Source: Pyxicephalus adspersus (taxonomy: Eukaryota > Chordata > Amphibia > Anura > Pyxicephalidae). From it: a stretch of 64,000 bases of DNA. Shown here piece by piece: positions 11,892-24,924 of the stretch (positions within the stretch are counted from its first letter, which is position 1; every line of letters begins with the position of its first letter). The notes beneath the pieces were generated by a model. The model was not told the DNA's origin and did no database searches. It saw only the letters and a program-made list of their open reading frames with translations. The position numbers and the translations under genes were made by a program. Where the stretch lies: positions 123,461,421 through 123,525,420 of the forward strand of contig NC_092860.1 in the NCBI RefSeq assembly GCF_032062135.1, in the 5' to 3' direction.

Positions 11892-12742
11892 TACATAGAT
11901 GATTACAGCTCTTTGCCGTCATGGCAAATCAAACTCTACCAGCGCATGTTTACTGATTTCCTATGCATTGCTAGTTCTGTACATGAATTTTATAAATTCA
12001 TGCCTTTGAAAATATGACCATGACTGAAAGTTTATAAGTATGTAGAATCAGATTGCTATTATCCTTGGCCCTTCAGCTTTGTGGAAAGAAAATTAATATA
12101 GCACTAGAGCTATAAAGAGAACATAGTCTGAGCTTTTGTGTGAACTGAAAGGCCGGTGTGAGTTGTGGTGGGAGGCATTCTCTCCGCTCTGCACTGACTT
12201 GTACAGATTTGTCTGGATCCACACAAAAGATAATCTTCAAATAGATTTATAAATAGCAGTTACTGGGTAGTGTTAGAAAAATAAAAGATTTTACAGGGAA
12301 CATATAACATTTGTGTCAGAAGTTCCAACAGGAACAGCTACTGTTTCTCTTTTGGGCCTCTTAATACAGAAACTAAAAGGACTGGAACTTTCCGAGATTT
12401 TACACATTTTCCTGACTGTTCATAGCTACATTTCTTACTGGAAACATTCTTTTGTCCAAAAATCAAAATCAGTGCTGGAAAACCTTAGGCACACCAGCTT
12501 GTGAGAAACTGTAATGAAAGCTGTGGTGTATTGATGTAGTAGAGGATCCTGATATGAAGTATGTGTCTGCACCCCCACATGTGCTGAATAATGGCTACTT
12601 CTTAGCTCTTTGCAGGCCTTGGCTTTCTCCGCAATGCATCAATAAGCCTTAGAAGAGTGGTCAACACCAATCCATGTCCTTTCCACTCCTTATTTCACCT
12701 ATCTGACTTCCAACCAGTATTTTGCTCCAGTAATGGACAATG

Positions 12743-12744
<2 letters not shown>

Positions 12745-12776
<32 letters not shown>
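12745..12776. repeat. (AT)n microsatellite
   Basis: Sixteen consecutive AT units just before the interspersed repeat that begins near 12781. Confidence 0.95.
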
Positions 12777-12778
<2 letters not shown>

Positions 12779-12780
12779 CT

Positions 12781-13201
12781 GGTAGTCCCCGGGTTACATA
12801 TGAGATAGGGACTGTAGGTTTGTTTTTAAGTTGAGTTTGTATGTAAGTTGGAACAGGTACAATATTTTATTGAATGCAATTAGGACAGATGGTAGGCAGC
12901 GTGGTGTCAGGTACGGTATAAAATCCTCACTGTGAGTTAATCACAAACAAAGCAAAAAAAAAACTTTACAGAGCCTAGACCTTTATTATCTTCTGGAGCA
13001 AGCTTTGCTTTGATATTACAAGAGCTTGCAGAAGAGCTCAGTCTTAGCTGTGTTTAGCAAAAGATTTCTTCTGCAAGTCATGTAAGCCGCCCCTCTCCCC
13101 TCCAAGCCTCGGTCTTGCACACTAGCCAGCAGGGAAACCCCATTTGTATCTAAGAGGCGTTTGTCGTATGTGAGATGTCCTTAACTCAGAAACAACTTGT
13201 A
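12781..13201. mobile_element. Interspersed repeat with degenerate inverted ends
   Basis: Left part TAGTCCCCGGGTTACATATG followed by AGATAGGGACTGTAGG. The right end, read in reverse, gives a related GAGTTAAGGACATCTCACAT, so the termini are decayed inverted repeats. I recognise the phrase of GTCCCCGGGTTAC followed by TAAGTTGAGTTTGTATGTAAG as a common repeat type in vertebrate genomes, but not its class. It is non-coding. Confidence 0.6.
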
Positions 13202-13744
13202 TACATATAATATACGAATTTTATCCAGACTTTGTAACTGTGATTTAATAAAGAACTTCTGGGGGGGGGGATGTTGGATGAACTAATAGATACAGATGGA
13301 TTAAGGTTAAAGCCTAGGACCAGCTAATACGTCTTAAGCACTTACAGCAACAATTTTATTAAATTAATAAAAGCTTATCACTGTAAACTGCTGTGTTACT
13401 GCAACTGACAGACTGTATGCGTTATTTTTTGTTTTGCTTTTCATTCTACTTTAATAATGAGCAGATGTTGTAAGGGCTTTTTGTATGTTTTAAATTCTGC
13501 ATAATTTCAGACATTATCAAAGGCATTGACCTATTAAATTACAGAGAGATCCAATCTGCAAAATTTTATTTATCCATGTGTAGATACCACATTTGCTTTT
13601 ATAACTTTTGAAAACTTGCCTTGTATTATAACCTCAGTTTTAATGCCTTAAAGCTGAACTTTAGACCTGCACAATTGTACAGACTACTTCCTGTAGTAAA
13701 AGTGCTTATTCAGATTTCACTGCACAAAGTCAGCCTCTTACAAT

Positions 13745-13918
13745 GGGCCTGATTTTTTAAAGCTCCCCAACACTGGAGAAAATACATTTTCATCAGTGAA
13801 CATGGGTGATTTAGCAAACCTGGAATAGACTTCTTAAAATTCCTTTGGTATGAGCAAATGTCTTAACTTCTAGACCCGATCCAACCCAGCCTTGGAGAGC
13901 TTTAATAATACAGGCCCA
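13745..13918. mobile_element. Fold-back MITE family A, internally deleted copy
   Basis: Starts GGGCCTGATTTTTTAAAGCT and ends CAGCCTTGGAGAGCTTTAAT then ACAGGCCC, as in the other copies. The right arm lacks most of the CATTCCAGGTTTGCTGGATC segment, leaving a shorter unit. It appears inserted in a segment that starts TTAAAGCTGAACTTTAG (13648) and continues past 13918 into ATGATGTCACTGGG (14011), possibly another old repeat. Confidence 0.85.
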
Positions 13919-13989
13919 ATGTGCATTAGTAGCTGCAGACTATTGTACTGCCCCCATCAGCTTCTCCCAACTGCCATGGTATACCTAAG

Positions 13990-15490
13990 TTGCAGAAGAA
14001 GCACAGAAAAGCTATGATGTCACTGGGTCTAAAATAGGGTAATAATGAAAATAACAAAAAAAACTTTTCCAAAAATGTCCATGCTCTCCTCGACTGTCAG
14101 CATTGTCATCGAGCAGTAACATTGTTCCAGGAGCTGGAGGGTGTATACACCAATACTATTCAATGTGGCTCTTACACAGGCTCAGGACAGATGGACAGAA
14201 GAGAAACAGAGGGGTAAAGGTATATGGAGAAGGTGAGAACAATTGGGCCAATCACGACAGACTCCCTTAAATCTAGGTCCAAGATATGAAAAAATGCTTT
14301 GCGGGAGGTTTCTTCCACACTGCAATGGCTAAATTCTTGTTGTGGCCTAGGGAAGAGGGGGGCAAATATTACCAAGTTTAGTTACCCTTTCCCCTCACTC
14401 CCACAAGCCTCTCCTCTGTGTGACTCTCACACTCAGGTAACTCTCACACAGGTTCTCTCAAACTTTTCATAGGACTTTCCGAGAGGTGGTCATTCCCAAC
14501 AATGCACGACATTGCAATGTAAATGAAGACTCCGAGTGTCTTTCCAAAATATGGTCAGAAGTCAGAGGAGAAAGCAGGGTTAGCCCCACTGCAAGCGTTT
14601 TCCTGGAGTTCATCTTTAAGGTGAAGGCAGCATGAGAATTAATATCCCCAGCTTCATGATAGTAAAAGATGAATTGCTTGTGCATTCCCACACTTTGAAA
14701 TCAGCACTTCTGATTTCTATCACACTCTGATTTGTGATAACTGTGATCACAACAAATACTTTCTATAAAACATTTAGCCAGTATTCTGCCCATTTCCAAA
14801 TAAACATTTATGTTCTGCTGTCTGACTCAAGTCTTTCTTGTAAATATTTTAGCTTGAAAAGAAATGCCATAAAAATGCTTGAGATGAATTTGTATATTTT
14901 ACATTCTCCAATACATACTCCATTGACTGCTGTCACCTTGTTAGTCTTATCTGTAACAACACTTACGCCCCCCTCTTCCTCCTGAGCCTTATTTGGAGAA
15001 ACATCCGTCTTTATCACAAGCACCATAATACTTCCAGCGTTTAGGCCTCTGCTGAATGTACAAGATGGGAAATTCTAATTTTTTGTTATTGTGACCCACA
15101 GTAAACTCAGAGTTTCAATGTAGCAACCTTTACTTTGTCAATGTATTATTTTGCACAGGCTTATAACAGAAAAGTAACACTAAATATAAAGCAAATAAAA
15201 GCACTCCCCATGCTCACATATTTTGCTCACCTTTTTGTATTCAAGCCACGGCTTTTTAAAAGAATTTATTTTTATCTGTTTCAATTCTCAGCTTTAATAT
15301 TATGTACCAGTTTTACCCTTTCCTGCTTTTTTCTGCTTATATCATATAAGAATTCTTGGCTTTTCATATAATTGTTTTTTTTTTTAACTATACCTCATAT
15401 ATAACAGAAGGAAATTAATACATTTTGATGTATGATTTATGATATTGTATCTATATATATGTTGCTGCAAACCTTTTTCCACCACCAAAT
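13990..15490. other. Unassigned intronic DNA
   Basis: A relatively GC-rich block (about 14080-14690), including GACTCCGAGTGTCTTTCC and CGAGAGGTGGTCATTCCC, reads like an old interspersed repeat that I cannot classify. The rest is plain AT-rich sequence. No gene was supported. Confidence 0.4.
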
Positions 15491-15500
15491 TGCACACAAT

Positions 15501-15724
15501 GGGCCTGATTTGTTGAAGCGCTCCAAGACTGGAGAGGATACACTTTCATAGGTGAACTTGGGTGATCCAGCAAACCTGGAATGGATTTCTTAAAAAGTAA
15601 ATTGCTATTTGTAAGCAAATGTTTTCAATCCAGGGCCATATCTTTTCCAGGTTTGCTGGATCACCCAGCTTCTTTGATGAAGTGTATCCTCTCCAATCAT
15701 GGAGAGCATTAAAAAATCAGACCC
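15501..15724. mobile_element. Fold-back MITE family A, full copy with extended palindromic flanks
   Basis: Carries the family arms GGGCCTGATTTGTTGAAGCG and CAGACCC, with AACCTGGAATGGATTTC and CCAGGTTTGCTGGATCACCC inside. Unlike other copies, inverted symmetry continues outside the arms: GCACACAAT at 15492-15500 and ATTGTGTGC at 15725-15733 are exact reverse complements. Confidence 0.9.
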
Positions 15725-15860
15725 ATTGTGTGCATAAATGTCAGAAATGGACAATGGAGCAATAGACAACACTGGCCTAATCTGGTGAACTACCACAGGA
15801 AACCTTTAGCATTGGGCAGGTGGTTTTAGTTTTTCATCTGATCAGTGTGTATGTGTATCC

Positions 15861-15988
15861 AGGATTTAAAGCATTTGCCAACTAATAGCATGATTTTAGA
15901 AAATCCATTCCAGGTTTTCTAGATCACCGTGGCTCATCCTTTATTGTCTATCTTCTCCAGTTTTGGAGAGCTTTAAAAAATCAGGCCC
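15861..15988. mobile_element. Fold-back MITE family A, right half
   Basis: AATCCATTCCAGGTTTTCTA, then CTCCAGTTTTGGAGAGCTTT and AATCAGGCCC match the right arm of the family. The left arm is missing apart from a decayed centre (GGATTTAAAGCATTTGCC). It lies only about 130 bases after the previous full copy. Confidence 0.8.
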
Positions 15989-15999
15989 AGTGATAGAAA

Positions 16000-18280
16000 A
16001 GGGAATTTTACTACCCACTTCAGACATCCAAAAATCAGCACTAACAAATATATTTTACATTTTTTGCTCTGAGCAGAGGGCCACAGTTCATTAATTTAAT
16101 TAAACACCACAGACATTTGATGGGGTTATGGTGGAAAACAGTAATATCCTGTCTACAGACTGGTAAATCCTTGCAGCATAATTGACATGTGTTCAAGATA
16201 ATTGTGTCGAGACAGGAGTGGAAGTTGGCTGTCCAAAGCACACTGAGATGTGTTTTAGAAGAAAATCTCTTGTTGGATGAAGGCAGCTGTTCCACAATAG
16301 TCAGCTTTGAGTAACGCCAGATTACTATATGTCTCATAAGACTCTCCCGTCTCTATATACATAAAAAATACTCAGGAAATACTTTTGTTTCTGGAAAGAT
16401 GGAATAAGTTCTGGATATTCAGGTTTTACAGTCGGAATGCAAATACCGTACAGCTTTTATTTTGTAGCCACATTGGGAAACAAGGTTTTGGCATTTCTAA
16501 GCATGGTAAATGCGTTAAAGAAATCCAAAGGTTATATAGTGGCCCCTTCCTGACTTTATTCTTGTTAACTTAGTGATTCTCCTTAATACTCACATTCCAT
16601 TGTTGTGTTTTGTTTGGCAAAAGCTGTGGAATTATTATGTAGGTTCATATTTCCCCTCCACAGTCTACACCTGTATGTATTGATTGAACGAGTAGATCTC
16701 CCAAATATAGGACCGTGCCTGTGGTCTGTGGATTACTGGTGTGCTGAATCACTTACTAATGTTTGGCTGTTGTTACTGATGTTATTACAATTCAAGCCAT
16801 GATGACTTTTCAGTGTTTAGTGACCCCCAGCCATACTGTAATATATAGGATAAAAAGTGAGATGATATGACCAAGGTTGACATCACTCTGATATGTCAAA
16901 CAAAAAATACTCTGCAGCAACCATAACATTTAGAAATGGCTGCTCTGCCCTTACATCATTTTTGGATATATATATATGCATATGGCCTCATCAGTGTGCT
17001 ACTTCTTAAATGTGCTGCCACCAGGGAATGTGACTAAGGAAAGAGAAGTTCAGCAGCTGTTGTTTCCTCTAGTCATCCAGCAAGTGGGTATTATTAGTCA
17101 TTAAGTAAATTGTCAAATGCAATGTTCTTCGGGGGCATTTAGTTTGCAATTAAGATATGTTTAAGGTGTTTCAGAGCCATCTCTGGAGTTCTGTCTGACC
17201 TCCTTTAAGGTTACATCAAGCTGCTTTTCACATTTCCATTGACAAATATGGAGGAGGAAGTCAGTTGTAGCTCGAACAAATTTCTCAGTACTCAGGCTTT
17301 TACTGTGATTTGTTTACAGATAATATACTTTAGTAGAATATATATAGGACATCAGTTTTCACCTGCTTTACTTCATCCACAGTACTTGTGTTGTAGAGAG
17401 GATGGTAATTGTTCTGTATAGGACAACATGAAATATTAGTACACCTTACCACTTCTATATGAATTAAGGGAGCCAGTAGAGGCTAGGTGCTGCTAATTAA
17501 ATGAACTAGATCAGATTGTTAAACAAATAATGACACAGAGAAATAGGTTGTGTGTTGTTGTACACCATTATCTCATACATAAAACCTTAGAATTGAAGTA
17601 GGGTGTTCTTTCTTTCAGCCAACAGGGTATTAGTTTTAATAAACAAATGTTCTTACTAAAGCAGATACTATATGATATGATGTCACTCAGTGAATGACGT
17701 TTGTAATGTTTTTGAAATATAATAAAAACATCAGGGGAAAATACATGGGAAATTTTTATCATTTTAGTTTCAGCTTGGCAAGCTTGAACAGTTATAATTA
17801 CTGATATGACCATTTCTAACATTATAATGTATTTCCTTATCAGCCGGGAAGTTTCTGTGTTGTAGATAATATAGTACCACAGGTATACTTCCAACCAGGG
17901 CTCTCATGCTGGGACAAAAGCCCCAGCTGAATAGTATCAGAGAAAAAATCAGCCATAGGAGATTTTCTGATAATGGCCACATTCTTCACATTTTATTGCA
18001 AATGAGTGGATTATCAGGTGGAACAAATGTGCAGTGTTGTTTGACCATGGCCACCTTGAAACAGAAAAATATGACATTGGTAGTATAATATACTACTAGC
18101 ACTAGCAAATGAAATGAGTGAGAGATTTACCTGCATGATTTGGTTCCTCTTGGCATTGCAAACTTCTTGGTATGCATGTAATGTGATCTATGATGTCAGC
18201 AATCTCTTTCTTTTCATCTGTCTTGCTAGAGTAATGTAAATGTAGAATGAGATCATTGTGAAAGGTGTACAATCAAGTGA
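16000..18280. other. Unassigned intronic DNA
   Basis: AT-rich sequence with a short AT microsatellite near 16967-16982. Short ORFs on both strands have no recognisable domains or splice context. Confidence 0.45.
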
Positions 18281-18285
18281 GGTCA

Positions 18286-18366
18286 TTAATATTATTATTG
18301 TTATTATTATTATTATGAATAATAATAATAATATCAATAATAATAATAGTAATAATAATAATATTA
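18286..18366. repeat. Self-complementary (ATT)n/(AAT)n microsatellite
   Basis: ATT units run to about 18316 and then switch to AAT units through 18366. The two halves are complementary, so the tract can form a long AT-only hairpin. Confidence 0.9.
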
Positions 18367-18482
18367 AACAGTATATATTTTTTAAACATTCTTTATTTTA
18401 TTTTATTTTTTGCATTTTTTTTATAAACAGACAGAATACAAAGGTGCTAAACAGGTATAACACAACATATTTAAGGGTTATA

Positions 18483-18572
18483 ACGGAGAACCTGGACACT
18501 CCTTGCAGATAGAGTCCTGGACGAGATTTAAACCCTGGGACCCAAAGCAGCAAAGGCAAGAGTACTATGATG
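18483..18572 (-). mobile_element. tRNA-derived SINE, head fragment
   Basis: Read on the minus strand this gives GCCTTTGCTGCTTTGGGTCC, then CAGGGTTTAAATCTCG (a decayed tRNA B box region), then AGGACTCTATCTGCAAGGAG. That order matches the head and adjoining body of the SINE family present at 38891 and 47741. The 3' module is absent, so it is a fragment. Confidence 0.65.
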
Positions 18573-18579
18573 TAGGGGG

Positions 18580-20030
18580 ATAGATTTGAATGGGCAGGTA
18601 GTGAAGGGAGATGAAGGAAGAAGAAAAGCCTCTTAATGAAAACTTGCATGGCTGAAGTAGGTAATGGAAATTGTTTAGATTAGGTAGATGATTTGAGAGT
18701 AATACAATGAGGGAAAACTATCTCATTTCATTATGATATTTTTTCCCTGAAAGTAGATGGTTATATCTTGGGTTGAAAAGATATTAGTAATGGTAGGGGG
18801 TAGGATTGAGAGGGGAGTCAAATGTGGAAAAGAGTTAGTGTAGAAGAGTTAGTGTGCTTGTAGTGATGTGAGTACGAGGAAGTACATTTGTTCTTGAACT
18901 TGAGATGCAACAGAATGAAGAGAAACTCGGGAAAACAATTGACCCTGACCCATTAGCAGATAATCCTTGTTTCTAGACCTGGTCACCAACATAATAAAAT
19001 AATAATTAGGTGCTCAAGCAATCCTACCTTAATAGTTCAGGCAATTATTATTTGTTTTTAAGCATGTGTTCAGATGTCACTAAATTAACGTTCTTTCATA
19101 CACATCTGGTAGCCAGTTGGTATATTCACATGGTCTATCAAGCTCTTCATGTACTTGTTTTGTTACTGTATGTATGGAATAGGGATGTTGATATCATTCT
19201 GTGAGATTTCACCTTTGCTGGGAATAGTTGTTTAGTAACAACTTTTGTATCATGCATAGCATATGTAGCTCAGAGACAGTTGTCTTTGGAATATAAGTTC
19301 CCAATGGAATATTTATCCTCACTTATTATTCTGGGCATAATTTAAACATTTTTAATTTCCTATTTTTGCGTTCATTACTTTAATCCTTTATAGCTGTACG
19401 AAACCAAAGGGTAAATCACTCCACCAGTCTCTTAACTAAAATATCACTTTTGAATGGTGTTATACAAAATTTCCCATGACTTAAATTAATGAAAAATTTG
19501 AGAACATAAACATAGCACAGCAGGAAATGTTACTATTTTTCTTTCTGTAGCAAGGCAGCGTTGTTGTTTTCACAGAAACCACTCTATAAATCCGTGCCAA
19601 ATTTTTAAAGAATAGCTCCTTTCTTAATTAAATTTGCAGCCATTGCTTGAAGATAAATGCATTTCACCACTATATTCTTAATGTCAGGTAAAGATCTACT
19701 GCACACAAAGCTTCTGTTAACAAAGTAAAATGGGAATGGCTACAGTGAGCAGTGGGATGGATAGTCTTAAGTTGTACAGTGATGAAAAGCAGATTTTTAA
19801 TCATGCTGCCAGTGAATGTGATCCTCAATACTGTTCTGGAGCTGGCAGGCATTGCTGTTCTTAACCAGAGGTTTGATCTTGTAAAAAAGTGGCTACTTTT
19901 TTTACATGTAATCTGCACAGAGCTCCTTAAAGGAATTACAGAGTGTATTATTATGATCATATATATTTATATACACATAGGACTGACATATTCCTTAATG
20001 CTTTAGAGTTCAGTCATGTCACTAAATGTT
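18580..20030. other. Unassigned intronic DNA
   Basis: No recognisable gene or repeat. Purine-rich near 18590-18860. Confidence 0.45.
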
Positions 20031-20035
20031 TCTTG

Positions 20036-20080
20036 AAGGAGCTCCCAATCTAATGTCCCTATTATAGCCATAGTCTAATG
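20036..20080 (-). mobile_element. tRNA-derived SINE, short body fragment
   Basis: GAGCTCCCAATCTAATGTCC followed by CTATTATAGCCATAGTCTAA is the reverse complement of the SINE body words GACATTAGATTGTGAGC and GACTATGG seen at 47741. Confidence 0.6.
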
Positions 20081-20084
20081 TTCA

Positions 20085-23000
20085 CAAGAGGGCCATTTTT
20101 TGTAGGAGAGATACCAGTATGTTCTTTTGTATACCGTGGTAGAAAACCAGGGTGCCTAGAGAAAAAATCTGCACAAGCACAGAGAGACTCAATGCAATCC
20201 TGTCCTGGATCTGGGCCCCTATCGCTACAAATAAGAATTAGTCACTGTGTTACCATGTTGCCATATTATAAACATACTTTATTATGGTCAGAAACATACT
20301 ATTTTATTATAAAACTCAAATAAATATGAATTGTTACATATAAATATTTCATATCTTCTACATTCCTGTAACAAGTAACCAGTGAAAAGTGGTAGCATGG
20401 GTAGCAGGAAATCAAAATCAGTTGAAAGACCTATTGGAGGGACCTGTCAGGAATAAAGACAAATAACTAATATAGTGCTTGGCTTTGTCGTAGGCTTTCA
20501 GAGAATGCTTTGTTTTACCGATGCACCCTGTATTACATGTTTCATTGTAAAATAAAATTTGATTTTTATTCTTCTGACTTATGTTGAGTCATCATAAATT
20601 ACAGTTTTCATGTTTTCAAGACTTTTTTTAAAAAAAAGTTTAAAAACATTTTAATTGAAATCGAGTACAAATAAGTATAAAAAAAGTAAAAGCTGTGACA
20701 ATTGTGTTACCAGACTCCTAAAGTCACTGTACGGCAATAAATGTAATATTAGTAACTAGTATTTCTCACACACATTCATACAATGTATGCAAACATAAAT
20801 TCTACCTATACAGGCCAGATTGATAATATCAGTAAAAATTCTTCTCCAGCCTAATACAATCCTCTCCAGTGCTCCTTTACTATTTCTTTCTCATAGCGGT
20901 CAATAAAATACTCCTTCAGGATAGTTGGAATCTGGAGGAATTCTATTAATCATGCTTGAGCTTTTGATCACATCCTCACATCCTCTTCACTTTCCAAAAA
21001 CACCTGATATTTTGGGGAAAGAATGGTTTTGCTTATTTAGATGTTCAGATACTTAACTAAACTACCTATATTCTCCAGTGGGAAGAAAAGTTAGGCAAAT
21101 TAATTGATAGAACAGATAGACCTGATATGGTAGCTGATACTGGCCCAGATACATAAATGAACCCTCCTTAGCACTTGATTTCCAAGAAAATTGCAAACCA
21201 GTAAGTATGTTTTGGGTTTTTGTTTTTGGAACCCCAGAATCAGGGCCAGTATTTCTTACAACATGGATATCAAGACAGAGCATGCAATACTCATTATATT
21301 ACCTAAAGAATTTTAGTAAAAGAGGCTTGTCAAGGTCTAATGATATATGCAGTACATCCATATATATTGGCTACTGCATAAAGGGATAAAAAGTAGTGTT
21401 TCTGGCATGCTCATATTCATCTCTGACCATAGTCTTGCAAATACAGGCATACACTTAGTAGGAATACAAAAAAATGAAATAACTTGTATACCCCCATTTA
21501 CTAGCAGCTAATAATTACCTTTTAAACTTTTTGTCTGCTGTGTTTTTTTTAGCATACTATTATTGATAAACTGGTTCCTATTACAATACATAATCATTTA
21601 GACCAGTATCTTCACTGGCGTTATTCAAATAATTCACTTCGAGGAAAAGCATCCTGTCTGTATTTGTCTTTTGGCATCTTGCCTGTAACATGGATAAACT
21701 ATAAAGAAGAGAGAGGAAGACAGATGTGTGAAATTCTAATGTATTCCCACTATATGAATCACAGTTATATAAACATGTCATCCAGAAAGAAGTTAGACAT
21801 TATAAAATAATATAAATATTGCTGTCTTCTCTTTGTGATCTCCTATATTATATACTGAAGTCATTTTTTTTAAGGTGAGCCCACACAGCAAATTTCAGTA
21901 CATAGCTGTGAGCTTAGGTCAGGGAGGAAATACAACAGAGTCCGTCATGTTTACATCCCTCCGTACATCATTGCTTAACTAATCCTAGGAACCATACAGC
22001 CTATGGTGGCACCCGAACTGTGTGGCTATGCACACTCTGGCCATGAGGTTGTGGTGTGTTTAACCGCTTCCTCTTGGCATAGAACTGCTGCTTCTCAGAA
22101 GACGACATGTAGCTGCTATCAGCAGCAGCTCCACAGGGAAAAAATATAGTAAGTGGTACTAATAGCGCTCACTGACGCCCATTTAGCAATTAGGTTCAAA
22201 ATTGCATTTTGGCCTCTGGATTGGACCTAACAGCTGCTCCTGAGTAACAATGAAACTTTATATCCCATTACAGCAGATAACTCATGGGGTCAGCAGGTAA
22301 GGTTTAAAGGTAAACCATGATTTAAAGTTGACTATTCTAGCAGGCTTACAAATACTTCTAGATAGCAGGAATCACTGGGGACCCTTCCTCTCGCACATCT
22401 GCTGTCTAGGGGAGAAATGAAAACCCTATTACCCAATTGTATTGGTTTATTAAGGGAGCATGGGGAAAGCTATTTCCAGTAAACTAGTAAAGGGAAATCT
22501 ATTTCTTTACTTTATTCATTTCTTTAATATTCCAGGCACTCATTCATTATGTAGGGATCTTAAACAACTATTTACTTCGTCACACTGAAGCCTAATTATG
22601 CTTGAATTTCAGTTCACCGCTACTCACAACAGTTTAATGGTGGTTTAAGTCGCCTCCTTTCTCAAACTATAAAAAAGAATAGTAACCTAATCCAGAAATA
22701 TATTTTCAGTTGTGACAAATGAAGTATGATATATCTCTTTGGCAGAATGTCACTTATATGTAGAAACTGATTTTACTCAATTGTGTAATTTTTTTTTTAC
22801 ATTTTTGTAACAGCCAAATGTATGGCAAAGATAATCAATGTTGAGCAAAAGTAGTATACACCATTGTGCTACAAGTCTTAAAGAAATTAGTATGGTCTGC
22901 ATGTTTAGTCCTCTGATCTGCATTTTCTGCTGTAGGTCAATTCTCTGAGGTCTATTTAAATGCAGATGTGTAAAAAAATGTTATTCAAGGAAGTGTGGTG

Positions 23001-23865
23001 TGAACAAGGTCTTAGAGGATAGCATTGTGTGCATGTATCAGTATCTTTGGTTCAGTTCTCACTAAGGACATGTAAATGTGAGATTTTTTTGGAAGCTCCA
23101 GTTTTCTTCCACAACCCAAGAAAGTAAATAAAACATCGACCTTGACAGTGCTGGGTTAACGTACTTTGGTGAAGATGCCCTTGGACACCCAACCTAAACT
23201 GTGGTGAATTATGCTTGCACATCTTCATGTTCATTTGCCAAACCAGTGTAGGGGGCAGAAATGTATTGCCTCTCTACATTGTGCTATGAGTAGGGGAGAG
23301 TTAATTAAAAAGAATTGGATTTAAAGGCCCAATTGAACCTTCATCATTTAATAGAGGATAAACAAATAATTATCTGCTTTTTCATATTTTTCATTTCTTT
23401 TGTTAAATTTGATAAAAATCTCTAAAGCTCAAGCTTACTGCTGTTAGCTTAGCAGTAGCTGTGAATCAGGAAGGGAAAGGGCATAATGGTGTGTGTGGTG
23501 TGGATTGAACTGTGACCGAGAGATTGCTGCTCTCACACAGAGAATTGGGGTCCTAGTTGCAGATTCCTGCTAATATACAGACTTTATCAGAGTTCCTCAT
23601 TTCCAACATGTCATAGCAATTACTTCTCTTTTTAGAAAGAGCACCTCATGAAAGAAAATTTAGCAGTTATAAAACCAGTAGAGTAGAGTGGTTTATACTG
23701 CATATGAAACAAATGATCTCTGCTAAAAGGTTGCAACTGTGCAATTTACCATTTCTCTTTAAAATGTTTAGCAATCTCCTATCTGTAAGCAACACATGCA
23801 ATCATAGACACTGTACAGCAATGGTCAGGCTTGCTTTGGTTCAGAAGAATTTGAGGTTGTTTTTC
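20085..23865. other. Unassigned intronic DNA
   Basis: AT-rich with A/T homopolymer runs near 20624-20650 and 22788-22800. A moderately GC-rich block (about 21870-22270) may be an old repeat. No exon or RNA gene was supported. Confidence 0.4.
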
Positions 23866-23868
23866 GTC

Positions 23869-23956
23869 CAGGGCTGTGGAGCTGTAGCCAAGTCTGAAGC
23901 TAATATTGTATACTTAAAGTTGTAAAAAATGTACCAACTCCAGCTCTACTGCCCTG
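23869..23956. mobile_element. Short hAT-like fold-back element
   Basis: Left end CAGGGCTGTGGAGCTG and right end CAACTCCAGCTCTACTGCCCTG-type sequence are imperfect inverted repeats. The CAGGGCTGTGGAG terminus is a common hAT-type MITE end in vertebrates. At 88 bases it can only be non-autonomous. No convincing 8-bp target duplication. Confidence 0.65.
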
Positions 23957-24850
23957 GTCTACTCATTTATTTGCATCCTTCAAAGATTTGGACCTCAAAA
24001 CTGAATTGGGTGGGTTCTTATGGTTTGGTGCCATGTTAAACACACCCAGATATAATGAATAAAAGGTCATTTTGTGCTGAAATACTCCAGGAAATCCTTC
24101 TTAATAGATGAACTGTTTTGATTCCCGGTGTTTTTCGTTTCTTTAATTTTACATTTTTATGATGTCTGTAGGGGAAGGACACAACTGAAACGGCAGCGAG
24201 TTCAGAGTCTCCCAGACCGCGTTCCTTCCGCTGTGGCACACACTTCCGAAATATTCCTAGGTTATATAAATATATTCTATAATGTAAACAGTAAGCCATC
24301 AGCTCACAGCAAGAAGAGAAGAGCTGCCCTGCTAATGTGTATACAGCAGCTAATTCAGCTCTGCTTAACACAAACACATGAAGAAATGAAACACCCCACT
24401 TCCTTTCTTGGCCTGAAACACAGACGCTGTTGGATTTAAGTTTATTTTTATTTCTCAGGTCCAAGTTCATTCTCTTAAGAATGGTAAGGGACATTACATT
24501 ACTTTATGTGTAGGATGGATAAATTTGGAGTTATTTAGAAAAAAATAATGGCTACCTTAAGCCCCCTCAAGCATTGGCTATGCTTCCAGATTTAAGGGGA
24601 TCAGTTGTAAAATTACTGAATATGCTGGATTGTTTTTAACATTAGGCAAAGTGAGAGCTCTGTTAGATTTCTTACCTTGCCCCAGTCATATTCCAGAAGC
24701 TCAGGCTCAGGGAGGAGAGTAGAATACTGTCCTTATACCATGCTGTGTGAAACTGGTGAATGTTCACTTTTACCTCCCCTTCCAGAGTGTGCTATGTACA
24801 GAGTAATTTACATAGTAGAGCATTCTAGAGTAGGAAACATCCCTCCCAAT

Positions 24851-24920
24851 GGCCCTGATTTGTAAAAGCTCTCCAAGGCTGGAGAAGATACAGTTTCATC
24901 AGTGAACCTGGGTGATCCAG
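24851..24920. mobile_element. Fold-back MITE family A, left-arm fragment
   Basis: AAAGCTCTCCAAGGCTGGAG, then TTTCATCAGTGAACCTGGGT and GATCCAG match the left arm of the family and stop abruptly at 24920, where a Tc1-like sequence follows. Confidence 0.85.
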
Positions 24921-24924
24921 AGAG

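Noticed and set aside
24036..24494. 152-codon minus-strand ORF
   Set aside because: No recognisable domain, a second ORF overlaps it on the other strand, no splice or promoter context, and no mobile-element ends were found around it.
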